Assembly: GCA_937967375.1 (NCBI GenBank)
Contig: CALCJF010000110.1
Location: 1 to 57,809 of the forward strand
Direction of reading: 5' to 3'
Origin: an uncultured Leucobacter sp.
GTDB lineage: Bacteria; Actinomycetota; Actinomycetes; Actinomycetales; Microbacteriaceae
Length of the DNA stretch: 57,809 bases
The notes below the pieces were generated by a model. It worked only from the letters and a program-made list of their open reading frames with translations, was not told where the DNA came from and did not search any database. The position numbers and the translations under genes were made by a program. Shown piece by piece: positions 17,720 to 26,539 of the stretch (its first letter is position 1; each line of letters opens with the position of its first letter).

Positions 17720-19144
17720 CTAGCGCAGCGTGCGGCCGTGCTTCTGCATCCACCCTTTTGTCTTGCGCAGTTCGACGAGCATCATCGTGATGCCAAGAGC
17801 CCAGAAGGGAATCTGCACGGCGAACGCCCACTTGAAGGCCTCGAGCGTGTAACGCTCGGGCGATCCCGCGCCCTGCAAGTCGAGTGCGAGCCCGACCAGA
17901 AAAATCACGAGCAGCGCCGCCGTGAACCCGCCGGTGTTGACGAGCCCGGTGCCGAACCCAGAGAAGCTTCGGGGCGTGTGCGAGCGCCCGACCTCGAACG
18001 CAATCATCGACGCCGGGCCGCCGATCGCGATCACCACCATCTGAATCGCGAGCAGCCACACCGGCGGGGTGCCCGGCCACAGCAGCACCACCGTCCAGAC
18101 GACGACGATGCCGATAACCGAGGCGAGGTTGATCAGCACTCGCCGCTCAGCAAATCGCGAGCTGATCGGCCCGAGCAGCAACCCGGCGATCATGCCAGAG
18201 ACGATCGTCAGGCTGAGCAGGCCACCGGCGGCGGCCTGACTCAGTCCGACACCGCCGGTCAAGAACGGGGTGCCCCAGAGCAGCACGAACACCGTCGAGG
18301 CGAACGGCGAGGTGAAGTGCACCCAGTAGGCAAGCCTGACGCCAGGCACGCTGAGCAGCCGCCGCACCCGGCGCCAGAAGCCGAGCCCGGGGAGCCTTCG
18401 CGCGCGGCCGTCGCCGGCACCCCCTGCGCCGATCACCGCGAGCATGCCGGTCTCGGGCGGGGCGACGGCGGCGAGCATCTCGGTGTTATCGCGGCTGCCG
18501 AGCGAGGTAGCCTCTCTGCTCGCGCGGCCGACCCTACCGGTCATTCGCTCGAAGGTTGTGCCGAGGCCGGGCCGGTCGCGCAGCACGAAGAACCCGATGA
18601 TCGAGACCAACAGGCCCACGGCAGCCACACCGATAAAGCCGCTCGCCCAGCCGTAGGCGCCGACCATGATCGCGAGCGGGGTCACCGAGACGAGCTGGCC
18701 GGTCTGGCCGATAAGCGCGGTGACCTGGCCGAGCGTCGGCAGGTGCCGCACCGAGAACCAGTCGGGCAGCATGCGCATCACGCTGATGAAGGTGCACGCG
18801 TCACCGACTCCAACGAACACGCGCGCGAGAATCGCGAGGCTTACCTCGTGCACGGTCGCCATCGCGATCTGCCCGAGAATCATCAGAACACCGCCGCTGA
18901 GCACGAGCGCGGTGGGCCCGAAGCGGTCGAGCAGAATGCCCACGGGAATCTGCATCGAAGCGTAGACCACGAGCTGGATCACGGCGAACGCCGAAAGAGC
19001 GGTCGCGTCGATGCCGAAGTGTGTTTGCGCCACCGGCCCGAGCGCCGCGAGCGACGAGCGGTTCATGATCGCCACCGAATAGGCGATCGCCGCCACGAAC
19101 CACACCAGCCAGGGAAGCAGCGGATGTTTTGAGGCGGTCACCAT
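17720..19144 (-). CDS. Major facilitator superfamily transporter
   Basis: The 474-residue protein has about 12 membrane segments. An N-terminal half opens PLLPWLVWFVAAIAYSVAIMNR and has the MFS loop LLDRFGPTALVLSGG between segments 2 and 3. A roughly 70-residue charged, Gly-rich central loop (residues about 200-270) separates the halves. No substrate-specific motif is evident; the family includes organic anion and sugar-phosphate carriers. I chose the ATG at 19144 (MVTASKHPL) rather than an upstream start, as the upstream extension is basic and unlike MFS proteins. It diverges from the ankyrin gene across an operator-containing region, so it probably belongs to the island regulon. Confidence 0.8.
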   Translation of the reverse strand: MVTASKHPLLPWLVWFVAAIAYSVAIMNRSSLAALGPVAQTHFGIDATALSAFAVIQLVVYASMQIPVGILLDRFGPTALVLSGGVLMILGQIAMATVHEVSLAILARVFVGVGDACTFISVMRMLPDWFSVRHLPTLGQVTALIGQTGQLVSVTPLAIMVGAYGWASGFIGVAAVGLLVSIIGFFVLRDRPGLGTTFERMTGRVGRASREATSLGSRDNTEMLAAVAPPETGMLAVIGAGGAGDGRARRLPGLGFWRRVRRLLSVPGVRLAYWVHFTSPFASTVFVLLWGTPFLTGGVGLSQAAAGGLLSLTIVSGMIAGLLLGPISSRFAERRVLINLASVIGIVVVWTVVLLWPGTPPVWLLAIQMVVIAIGGPASMIAFEVGRSHTPRSFSGFGTGLVNTGGFTAALLVIFLVGLALDLQGAGSPERYTLEAFKWAFAVQIPFWALGITMMLVELRKTKGWMQKHGRTLR

Positions 19145-19235
19145 GCAATGGTACCGCCCGGCTGCCCTGCTTGCCCTCTTTCTGCGACACACACGCCGAA
19201 GTTCTGAACCGGCGCTTCTCATCCCTCGGTTTTAA

Positions 19236-19245
19236 TGGTATACCA
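19236..19245. promoter_or_regulatory. Operator TGGTATACCA between the MFS and ankyrin genes
   Basis: A perfect 10-bp palindrome in AT-rich context (AATGGTATACCAAATA) lies 91 bases upstream of the MFS start and 102 bases upstream of the ankyrin start. It has the same core as the sites at 13933-13946 and 21170-21181, so it could control both divergent genes. Confidence 0.7.
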
Positions 19246-19347
19246 AATAGGGTACCTTGGGATGAGATCCGATTACGCACCGAAGCATCGGAGCCACGCA
19301 GGGCGACCGCACCGACGACCTCGCGCACAGCAGCAAAGGAATTGAAG

Positions 19348-19980
19348 ATGACACACACCGCACTCGACCCCGATACGCAGCATCTCGTTCTCGAATATCT
19401 GGCAGCCGCCGCAGCGGGCGACCTCGACGGCGTGCATCGCGCACTCGAGTCGGGCGCACCGATCGACGCGCGCGGGCGAAGGCGCGAGACCGCGGTGCTG
19501 CGCGCCGCGAAGGCCGGCCACTACAACATCGTACGCGCCCTGATCGCCGCGGGCGCCGACATCGACCTGCAAGACGACACGTCGCTCAACCCGTTTCTCT
19601 ACGGCTGCATCAACGGCGATCTCGAGCTGGTGCGCATCGCCGTCGAAGCCGGCACGAACCTCGAGCTGCTCACACGCTTCGGCGGCAACGGGCTCACCCC
19701 CGCGGCGGAGAAGGGACACGTCGACATCGTAGAGTACCTGGTCACCCGCACCGACATCAACGTCAACCTGACGAACACGATCGGTTGGACCGCGCTCATC
19801 GAAGCCGTGATTCTTGGCGACGGCGGCGCCACGCAGCAGCGAATCATCGAGCTGCTGCTCGCGCACGATGCCGACCCCGGACTCACCGACGAGTGGGGCG
19901 TGACACCGCTCGAGCTTGCCAGGCAAAAGGGGTTCTCAGAGATCGAGCGCCTGCTCGAAGCGGCGGGGGCTGCCGCGTAA
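19348..19980 (+). CDS. Ankyrin-repeat protein
   Basis: This 210-residue soluble protein consists almost entirely of ankyrin repeats. About five 33-residue units are visible, for example RETAVLRAAKAGHYNIVRAL, GNGLTPAAEKGHVDIVEYLV and GWTALIEAVILGDG, ending in WGVTPLELARQKGFSEIERL. There is no signal peptide, so it should be a cytoplasmic protein-binding scaffold. The ATG at 19348 follows GCAAAGGAATTGAAG. It precedes the beta-propeller gene by 79 bases and is probably co-transcribed with it. Its partner is unknown; candidates are the island's enzymes. Confidence 0.85.
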   Translation: MTHTALDPDTQHLVLEYLAAAAAGDLDGVHRALESGAPIDARGRRRETAVLRAAKAGHYNIVRALIAAGADIDLQDDTSLNPFLYGCINGDLELVRIAVEAGTNLELLTRFGGNGLTPAAEKGHVDIVEYLVTRTDINVNLTNTIGWTALIEAVILGDGGATQQRIIELLLAHDADPGLTDEWGVTPLELARQKGFSEIERLLEAAGAAA

Positions 19981-20059
19981 CCCGCTCACCACTCGCGGCC
20001 GCGGCCGCACTCCCCCACACCGCAGTTTTCCTCACCAGCGTTCGAAAGGAACACCCATC

Positions 20060-21088
20060 ATGGTCCGCAGCATTCCCGGCACCGGAGCCGGCAACATCTT
20101 CGTCGTCACCGAGAGCCACAGCGACAAGATCGCATTCGTAGATCTCACCAACCACGAACATCCCGTGCAGTCCGAGACCGTCGTCGGCTCGGCCCCCTGG
20201 GCCGTGGCCGTGCACGAGCCCACTGCTCGCGCATACGTGACCACGGCCGAAGGCCTGGCGGTCGTCGACTTGAAGACCCGCGAGCGCATCGCACTGGCCC
20301 CATACATAGATCAGCCCGAGGCGCACGGCACCTTCGGTGAGTACCGCCCCGGCGGCACCGGCGTCGTGGTCATTCCAGACGGCAGAGCCGTGTACGCCGG
20401 CGTGCACCGCGACGGCCTGAACTCGACCGTCGAGCGGTTCGATACCGAGGCCCTCGCGTTCACCGACTCGTTCGAGGTCGGACTGCGCCCGTTCGACGTG
20501 CAGATCTCGCCATCGGGCCATGAGGTCTACACCATCGACCACGACTCGTTCACACTGCACACGATCTCGGTGCCCGGCCACAAGGTCATTCGTGAAGAGG
20601 TGGCACCTTTCGGCACCGAGGGCGGCCTTATGTCGCATATGAAGCCGCACTACGCGGCCGTCGCCGAAGACGGCACGCTCTACATGCCCTACCAAGGCAA
20701 GGGGCTCGTCATCTACTCTCCGTCCGACCGCAGCTACGAGACCCAGCCGATGACCGGCGACTCGCACCAGCACGGCGTGGGGCTGACCGCAGACGGGCGA
20801 CTGCTCGTCGTCGGCGTCGGCGCGATCGGTGGTGCAACCCTCGGGCCGAGCCTGACCATTCGCACCATCGCAACCGGCAACGAGGTGCTCGTTCCGCTTG
20901 AGAAAGGCCATGAGAACCCCGTCGAGTGGCTCGACGCACCCGACGGGCGCCCCAAGGCCGTGCTGACCGGAGGGTCGACCAGTCGCGGGCCCTGGGACGG
21001 TATCGCCGTCATCGACCTCGATACGCACGAAATCGAGGAGTTCGCGGTTCCGGGCATGCCTCAGATGGGCGTGTTCATCTCGGTGTAG
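20060..21088 (+). CDS. YncE-like beta-propeller protein of unknown function
   Basis: The 342-residue protein is built from repeating four-stranded blade motifs typical of YncE/lactonase-like propellers, for example KIAFVDLTNHEHPVQSETV, PWAVAVHEPTARAYVTTAEG, RPFDVQISPSGHEVYTIDH, HQHGVGLTADGRLLVVGVG and DGIAVIDLDTHEIEEF. No signal peptide is seen, so it is likely cytoplasmic. His residues in DSHQHG and ADGR loops could line the central channel, but no enzyme family can be assigned. The ATG at 20060 has GAAAGGA upstream. It could be a ring-opening lactonase-like hydrolase or a binding protein. Confidence 0.7.
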   Translation: MVRSIPGTGAGNIFVVTESHSDKIAFVDLTNHEHPVQSETVVGSAPWAVAVHEPTARAYVTTAEGLAVVDLKTRERIALAPYIDQPEAHGTFGEYRPGGTGVVVIPDGRAVYAGVHRDGLNSTVERFDTEALAFTDSFEVGLRPFDVQISPSGHEVYTIDHDSFTLHTISVPGHKVIREEVAPFGTEGGLMSHMKPHYAAVAEDGTLYMPYQGKGLVIYSPSDRSYETQPMTGDSHQHGVGLTADGRLLVVGVGAIGGATLGPSLTIRTIATGNEVLVPLEKGHENPVEWLDAPDGRPKAVLTGGSTSRGPWDGIAVIDLDTHEIEEFAVPGMPQMGVFISV

Positions 21089-21129
21089 CCGGGCAGGGGC
21101 CCGTGATCGAACCGTGATCACCGGACTCC

Positions 21130-21158
21130 TTGACAATCGTCAAATGGTATGCCATTCT
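21130..21158 (+). promoter_or_regulatory. Putative promoter of the ABC importer operon
   Basis: A consensus -35 TTGACA lies at 21130-21135. A 17-base spacer leads to CATTCT at 21153-21158 as a weak -10. The TGGTATGCCA operator (21145-21154) overlaps the spacer and -10, and a second operator lies just downstream of the predicted start. Confidence 0.6.
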
Positions 21159-21181
21159 CAAATCAGCTTTTGGTATACCAA
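21145..21181. promoter_or_regulatory. Tandem operators TGGTATGCCA and TTGGTATACCAA
   Basis: The first site (21145-21154; context AATGGTATGCCATT) differs from a perfect palindrome at one central pair. The second (21170-21181) is a perfect 12-bp palindrome. Their centres are 26 bases apart, about two and a half helical turns. They lie 73-109 bases before the substrate-binding-protein start and match the sites at 13933 and 19236. Confidence 0.75.
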
Positions 21182-21253
21182 GGCAAGACCTTCTCTTCAA
21201 CACCTAGACAGCGTGCGGAACGAACCGCACGTCATACGAGAGGAAACCCACCA

Positions 21254-22807
21254 ATGTCAACGAAGACAACGCAGCTCAAGCGCCTCCTCGGCGCGGGCGC
21301 AGCCTTCACTCTCAGCGCAGCGCTTCTCACCGGCTGCATGGGATCCGCTGGCGACACCGGCTCGACTGGCGGCGAGGCCGTCACCGGAGGCACCGCGACG
21401 CTCGCGATGCCCTCAGAGCCGGGCAACATCGACCCCATCATGATGCGCTCGCTCTCGGCATGGAACATGTACTACGCCGTGTTCGATGGCTTGACCCGCA
21501 TCCAGGCCGACGGCTCGGTCGTGCCCGGCCTCGCCGAGGAGTGGACCGCGAACGACACGAACGACGTCTGGGACTTCAAGATCCGCGAGGGCGTCAAGTT
21601 TCACGATGGCACCGACCTCAAGGTGTCAGACATCGTTTACACCTACAACAAGATCCTCGCGAGCGAGACCTCAACCAACCGCGTAGCGATCGCGATGATC
21701 GACACTGTCGAGGCCATCGACGACCAGACCGTGCGCTTCACGCTGAAGAACCCGTTCAGCCCCTGGCTCAACCAGGTCGCCACCATCGGTATCGTGTCGG
21801 AGGCCGACTACGAGGCGAAGGGCCCCGAGGCCTTCCCCGACGCCCCCGTCGGAACCGGCCCCTACGAGTTCGTCGCCTGGAACCACGGCGTCGACTACCG
21901 GGTGAAGAAGTTCGACGGCTACTGGGGCGAAGCGGGCAAACTGGACGAGGTCACTTTCTCGTTCGTCGGAGCCGCAGACGCCCGCGTGACCGGCGTCGAG
22001 TCGGCATCGCTCGACGCCGCACTGATTCCGGCGAGCCAGGTGGCCGTGCTCGAGGGTTCGGCGAACGCCGAAGTGATCGAGGCCGCCTCGAACAAGGTCG
22101 CCCTGATCGGGGTCAACACGACTGCGGGCGCGCTCCAGAACGCCGACCTGCGACGGGCGATCCCGCTGGCCATCAACCGCCAGCAGATCATCGACACGCT
22201 GCTCGCCGGCTTCGGCACTCCGACCGGCCAGCCGGTCGCCGAGGGTGTCAATGGCTACGTCGACGGCTACCCCGTTCCCGAGTACGACCCCGAGGCAGCT
22301 CGCAAGCTCATCGAAAAGTCGGGCTACAACGGCGAAGAGATCACCTTCCAGTACGCAAGCACCGGCGGCGATCCCACGGACCCCGAGGTCGCACAGGCGA
22401 TCGCGGGCAACCTGCAGGAGGTCGGGCTCAACATCAAGCTCGTCGGTGCCGAGCAGGAGAGCCAGAGCCTCACGATCGCGAACCATCAGATCACGGGTCT
22501 CTACCTCAACTTCTGGTCACCCTCGAGCATGGACGGTGACGTGGTCGTGAGCCAGCTGCTCGCCGGCGGCCCCGAGGACTACGCCCGCAGCCCCGAGATG
22601 GCGCAGGCCTACCTCGACCAGCAGGCCGCAAGCGGTGACGCCCGCACCGAGGTGTTCGAGCAGATCTGGGAGTGGAACACCGAGAACGTTTCGAACGTTC
22701 CGCTCTGGCAGATCACCAATGCCTACGCCTCTTCGAAGACCCTGTCATGGACCCCGGCGGTCGACGGCATCTACCGCGCCTACGACATCGCCCGTTCCGA
22801 GGGTTGA
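21254..22807 (+). CDS. ABC transporter substrate-binding lipoprotein (peptide/opine/nickel family 5)
   Basis: This extracytoplasmic receptor delivers substrate to the permeases encoded downstream. The 517-residue protein has a lipoprotein signal (basic KTTQLKR, hydrophobic core, lipobox LLTGC near residue 26) and a Gly/Ser-rich linker. The SBP_bac_5 fold shows VVPGLAEEWTAND, VKFHDGTDLKVSDIVYTYNK and the C-terminal GLYLNFWSPSSMDGD. Family 5 receptors bind peptides, opines, heterocycles or metal complexes, so the ligand is open. The ATG at 21254 follows GAGGAAA. It is first in a seven-gene run ending with the regulator. Confidence 0.9.
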   Translation: MSTKTTQLKRLLGAGAAFTLSAALLTGCMGSAGDTGSTGGEAVTGGTATLAMPSEPGNIDPIMMRSLSAWNMYYAVFDGLTRIQADGSVVPGLAEEWTANDTNDVWDFKIREGVKFHDGTDLKVSDIVYTYNKILASETSTNRVAIAMIDTVEAIDDQTVRFTLKNPFSPWLNQVATIGIVSEADYEAKGPEAFPDAPVGTGPYEFVAWNHGVDYRVKKFDGYWGEAGKLDEVTFSFVGAADARVTGVESASLDAALIPASQVAVLEGSANAEVIEAASNKVALIGVNTTAGALQNADLRRAIPLAINRQQIIDTLLAGFGTPTGQPVAEGVNGYVDGYPVPEYDPEAARKLIEKSGYNGEEITFQYASTGGDPTDPEVAQAIAGNLQEVGLNIKLVGAEQESQSLTIANHQITGLYLNFWSPSSMDGDVVVSQLLAGGPEDYARSPEMAQAYLDQQAASGDARTEVFEQIWEWNTENVSNVPLWQITNAYASSKTLSWTPAVDGIYRAYDIARSEG

Positions 22808-22882
22808 TCGTGAGCCGGGGTCGCGCCGCAACGCGCGGCCCCGGCTCCCCCGTTCCTATTCGCCAGAGACGAAACAGCTGCC

Positions 22883-23803
22883 ATGGCCTCATATCTTCTT
22901 CGCCGCGTGCTCCAGGCATTCGCGACGCTCTTCATCGCGGTGACCATCGCGTTCACGCTCGGCAGGGCAACCGGTAAGCCCGCCGCCCTCATCCTCACCG
23001 AGGGTGCCACTGAACAGCAGATCCACGATCTCAATGGCAGACTCGGTTTCAACGACCCGCTCGGCGTGCAGTATCTCAACTACCTGATGGGACTGCTGCG
23101 AGGCGACTTCGGGGTCTCCTACCGAAACCCCAGCCAGAGCGCGATCGACATCATCCTCGAACGCCTCCCCGCAACCATGACGCTCGCGATCACCTCGTTC
23201 GTGATCGGCCTGTTGCTGGCGGTCATCGCCGCGGTGCTCATTCATATCACCGGCAGTCACACCCTTCGCGCGCTCTTCGTCTGGAGCGGTTCGCTGCGCC
23301 AGTCGGTGCCAGACTTCTTCTTCGGCGTGCTGCTCGTACTCATCTTCTCGGTCGGCCTCGGCTGGTTCCCCAGCCTCGGTTACAGCGGCTCCGCCTCACT
23401 CGTGCTGCCGGTTGCGACGATCGCGACGGCGCAGTTCGTGCTCTACGTGCGTCTGCTCGACTCGGCTCTCAGTGAGCAGACGACAGCCGACTACGTGCGC
23501 ACCGCATATGCGCGGGGCAAGCGCCACTCGCTCGTCGTCATCACCGAGATGCTGCCGAACGCTTTTCTCCCGGTGCTCACGGTGGCCGGCCTCAACCTTG
23601 CGGGCCTGCTCGGCGGCACGATCATCATCGAACAGGTCTTCTCGTGGCCGGGCGTCGGCAGCGCGCTCATCGGCGCAGTGAGCCAGCGCGACTTCGCGGT
23701 CGTGCAGGCCGGCCTGCTCGTGGTCGCGCTCATCTTCGTCGTCGTCAACGTAGCCGTCGACCTGCTCTACTCCATCATCGACCCCAGGGTGAAGCTCTCA
23801 TGA
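22883..23803 (+). CDS. ABC transporter permease, DppB/OppB type
   Basis: This is an inner-membrane permease with 306 residues and six predicted membrane segments. The N-terminus MASYLLRRVLQAFATLFIAV and the EAA-like loop DYVRTAYARGKRHSLVVITEMLPNA are typical of DppB. RGDFGVSYRNPSQSAIDII is the conserved periplasmic-loop region. It overlaps the next permease by four bases (ATGA), showing tight coupling. Confidence 0.93.
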   Translation: MASYLLRRVLQAFATLFIAVTIAFTLGRATGKPAALILTEGATEQQIHDLNGRLGFNDPLGVQYLNYLMGLLRGDFGVSYRNPSQSAIDIILERLPATMTLAITSFVIGLLLAVIAAVLIHITGSHTLRALFVWSGSLRQSVPDFFFGVLLVLIFSVGLGWFPSLGYSGSASLVLPVATIATAQFVLYVRLLDSALSEQTTADYVRTAYARGKRHSLVVITEMLPNAFLPVLTVAGLNLAGLLGGTIIIEQVFSWPGVGSALIGAVSQRDFAVVQAGLLVVALIFVVVNVAVDLLYSIIDPRVKLS

Positions 23804-24690
23804 CACACACCGTGACTCTCGCTCAGATCGGCCCCGAGACGCCGAAGAAGCGCCGCAAGCGACCGGGCACCGGCAACCGAGTGCTCTCGTACCTCGGCGG
23901 CGGCGTCGTGCTCGCGACGATCCTCGCGATCATCGCTGTGCACTTCTGGCCCGGTTTCGACCCGTACACTCAGGATCTCGCCGCGGTGCGGCTGAATCCA
24001 TTCGTCGACCCCGCGCATCCCCTCGGTACCGACTCCATCGGGCGCGACCTGCTCAGCCGTCTCGCGGCCGGCGGCAAGACCACGCTGTGGATCACCGCCG
24101 CAATCGTCGGCATCAACATGGTGGTCGGCACGATCCTCGGTTTGCTCGCCGGCTTCTTCGGCGGATGGCTCGACAACATCATCGCCCTGCTCACCGACGT
24201 GAGCCTTGCGCTCCCCGCAGTGCTGCTGCTCATCGCCCTCTCGGCAATCTTTGGGCCGAGCGCGCTGCTCATGATCCTGACACTTGGCCTCACCCACTGG
24301 ATGAGTTTCGCGCGCGTCGCTCGCGCCACCGCGCTTTCGCTGCGCGGCCGTGACTTCGTGCTCGCCCCGCAGATGCTCGGCGCCTCGTCGTCACGGGTGA
24401 TCCGCACGCATATTCTGCCGCACGTGGTGCCGCAGATGTTCATCATCGCGGTGACGAGCATCGGCCTCGTCATTCTGCTGCAGGCGGGCCTCGACTACCT
24501 GGGGCTCGGCATCCAGCCGCCCGAGCCGACCTGGGGCGGCCTCGTGCTCGAAGGGCAGAAATACCTGCGCCTCTCACCCTGGCAGGTTGTGATCCCGGGC
24601 ATCGCAATCTTCTTGATCGTTGGCGGAACCCAGTTCTTCAGCCAGCGCTTCACCGCCGAGAACACCCAGCCCCTGCGAAAGGTTCGCTGA
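23800..24690 (+). CDS. ABC transporter permease, DppC/OppC type
   Basis: This 296-residue partner permease has an N-terminal cytoplasmic arm rich in Lys/Arg, then six membrane segments. The motif NPFVDPAHPLGTDSIGRDLLSRLAAGGKTTL is diagnostic of DppC (only its key residues HPLGTD and GRD matter). The EAA loop is RDFVLAPQMLGASSSRVIRT. The ATG overlaps the upstream stop (ATGA). Confidence 0.93.
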   Translation: MTHTVTLAQIGPETPKKRRKRPGTGNRVLSYLGGGVVLATILAIIAVHFWPGFDPYTQDLAAVRLNPFVDPAHPLGTDSIGRDLLSRLAAGGKTTLWITAAIVGINMVVGTILGLLAGFFGGWLDNIIALLTDVSLALPAVLLLIALSAIFGPSALLMILTLGLTHWMSFARVARATALSLRGRDFVLAPQMLGASSSRVIRTHILPHVVPQMFIIAVTSIGLVILLQAGLDYLGLGIQPPEPTWGGLVLEGQKYLRLSPWQVVIPGIAIFLIVGGTQFFSQRFTAENTQPLRKVR

Positions 24691-24691
24691 C

Positions 24692-25714
24692 ATGGCCGAG
24701 CGCATTCCACTGCTTCAGGTTGAGAACCTGGTCATCACCACGACGGGTCCCGACGGCGAACCCGTTCGGCTCATCGACGGCATCTCTTTCGAGGTGCAGG
24801 AGGGCGAGGTGCTCGGCATCGTCGGCGAGTCGGGATCGGGCAAGAGCCTCACCGTGCTCGCGGTGATGGGCCTGCTGCCCGTCGGTCTCGACATCGCCGA
24901 GGGCAGCATTCGCTGGCGCGGCAAGGATCTGGTGGGGCTTCGCGATCGCGAGCTGCGCCAGATGCGCGGCAACGACTTCGGCATGATCTTCCAGGATCCC
25001 ATGACCGCGTTGAACCCGCTTCGCCGGGTGGGGGCGCAACTCGCCGAAGCTGTTCGCCTGCACCAGAACGTGACCCGCGGCCAGGCTCGCGAGCGCGCGC
25101 ACGAACTGCTGCGCTCGGTCGGGGTGCCAGAACCCGAGAAGCGCGCGAAAGCGTACCCGCACGAGTGGTCGGGCGGGATGCGCCAGCGCGCCGTGATCGC
25201 CATGGCGATGGCCAACGATCCCGCGCTGCTCATCGCCGACGAACCCACGACGGCGCTCGACGTCACCGTTCAGGCGCAGGTGATGCGCACGCTCGCGGCG
25301 GCGCGCGAGGAGCTCTCTTCTGCCCTCATTCTGATCACCCACGACCTGGCGCTTGCGGCCCAGAACGCATCGCGCATGATTATCATGTACTCGGGGCGAA
25401 TCGTAGAGGCCGGCACGACCCGCGAGATCTTCCTGCACCCCACGCACCCGTACACCCAGGGCCTGCTCAAGAGCCTCATCTCGGAGGGCGACGAGCGCGC
25501 CTACGCGATTCCCGGCAACCCGCCGCTGCCGAGGCTGCGACCCGTCGGCTGCGCGTTCGCCGCACGATGCGAGCTGGCGAAGGGTCGTAGCGTCTGCACC
25601 GACGTGCGCCCCGAGCTCGAGCTGCGCCCGAACGGATCGTACTCAGCATGCCACTTCGCTGACGAACTCGACGCCGGGCGTGCGCCCACGACCGGAGGGA
25701 TCTCACATGTCTGA
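24692..25714 (+). CDS. ABC transporter ATPase, DppD/OppD type
   Basis: This ATP-hydrolysing subunit has 340 residues. Walker A is GESGSGKS near residue 45, the Q-loop is FQDPMTALNP, the signature is WSGGMRQRAVIAMA, Walker B is LLIADEPTTALD and the switch is THD. The C-terminal oligopeptide-transporter extension has the Cys cluster seen in this subfamily (GCAFAARCELAKGRSVC), expected to hold a 4Fe-4S cluster or metal. It begins one base after the permease stop and overlaps the next gene by eight bases. Confidence 0.94.
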   Translation: MAERIPLLQVENLVITTTGPDGEPVRLIDGISFEVQEGEVLGIVGESGSGKSLTVLAVMGLLPVGLDIAEGSIRWRGKDLVGLRDRELRQMRGNDFGMIFQDPMTALNPLRRVGAQLAEAVRLHQNVTRGQARERAHELLRSVGVPEPEKRAKAYPHEWSGGMRQRAVIAMAMANDPALLIADEPTTALDVTVQAQVMRTLAAAREELSSALILITHDLALAAQNASRMIIMYSGRIVEAGTTREIFLHPTHPYTQGLLKSLISEGDERAYAIPGNPPLPRLRPVGCAFAARCELAKGRSVCTDVRPELELRPNGSYSACHFADELDAGRAPTTGGISHV

Positions 25715-26486
25715 ACCGCTGATCAAAGTAGAAGATCTGCACATCACCTACGGCAGCCAGCTCGCGGTGCGCCGCGGCAAGGGTGTGCGGGCGGTGCGCG
25801 GTGTGAGCTTCGAACTGCACGCGGGCAAGACGCTCGGCCTTGTGGGCGAGTCGGGCTGCGGCAAGTCGACGCTGATCCGGTCGCTCTTCGGGCTCAGCCC
25901 GATCGTGTCGGGGTCGGTGCACGCATTCGGCGAGGACATCACGGGGGTGCCCGCCCGCAAACGGCGTCGCTTCGGCGGCCGCATGCAGATGGTGTTTCAA
26001 GACCCCTACTCAGCGCTCGACCCGCGCATGACCGTGCACGAGATCGTTGCCGAGCCCCTGCGCATCACTGGTACGTACGTACGTTCGGAGGTCGAGGATC
26101 TGCTCGACCGTGTCGGGGTCAGCCCTGAGATGGCGCAGCGCAGGCCAGGCGAGTTCTCGGGGGGCCAGCGGCAGCGCGTCGGCATTGCCAGGGCGCTCGC
26201 GCTCAACCCGCAGGTGCTCGTGCTCGACGAACCCGTTTCGGCGCTCGACGTCTCGATTCAGGCCCAGATCTTGAACCTGCTCGACGATCTGCAGCGGGAG
26301 TTCGACCTCGCCTACCTCTTCGTCTCGCACGACCTCTCCGTCGTGAGGCACGTCGCAGATGACGTCGTGGTCATGAACACCGGCGAGTTCGTCGAACGCG
26401 GCACGATCGACGAGGTCTTCAACCGCCCGCAGCACCCCTACACGCAAACGCTGCTGGCCTCGATCCCCCACGTCGAGATCGTCTAG
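25707..26486 (+). CDS. ABC transporter ATPase, DppF/OppF type
   Basis: This second ATPase subunit of the importer has 259 residues. Walker A is GESGCGKST, the Q-loop is FQDPYSALDPRMTV, the signature is FSGGQRQRVGIARAL, Walker B is VLVLDEPVSALD and the switch is SHD. It is shorter than typical DppF because it lacks the C-terminal Cys-containing extension, ending soon after PYTQTLLASIP. The strong ribosome site GGAGGGA (25694-25700) lies inside the preceding gene. Confidence 0.94.
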   Translation: MSEPLIKVEDLHITYGSQLAVRRGKGVRAVRGVSFELHAGKTLGLVGESGCGKSTLIRSLFGLSPIVSGSVHAFGEDITGVPARKRRRFGGRMQMVFQDPYSALDPRMTVHEIVAEPLRITGTYVRSEVEDLLDRVGVSPEMAQRRPGEFSGGQRQRVGIARALALNPQVLVLDEPVSALDVSIQAQILNLLDDLQREFDLAYLFVSHDLSVVRHVADDVVVMNTGEFVERGTIDEVFNRPQHPYTQTLLASIPHVEIV

Positions 26487-26539
26487 CCCTTCGGCCTATC
26501 GATCACAGCAGAACGACACCAACGAGAGAGGATCGAACC

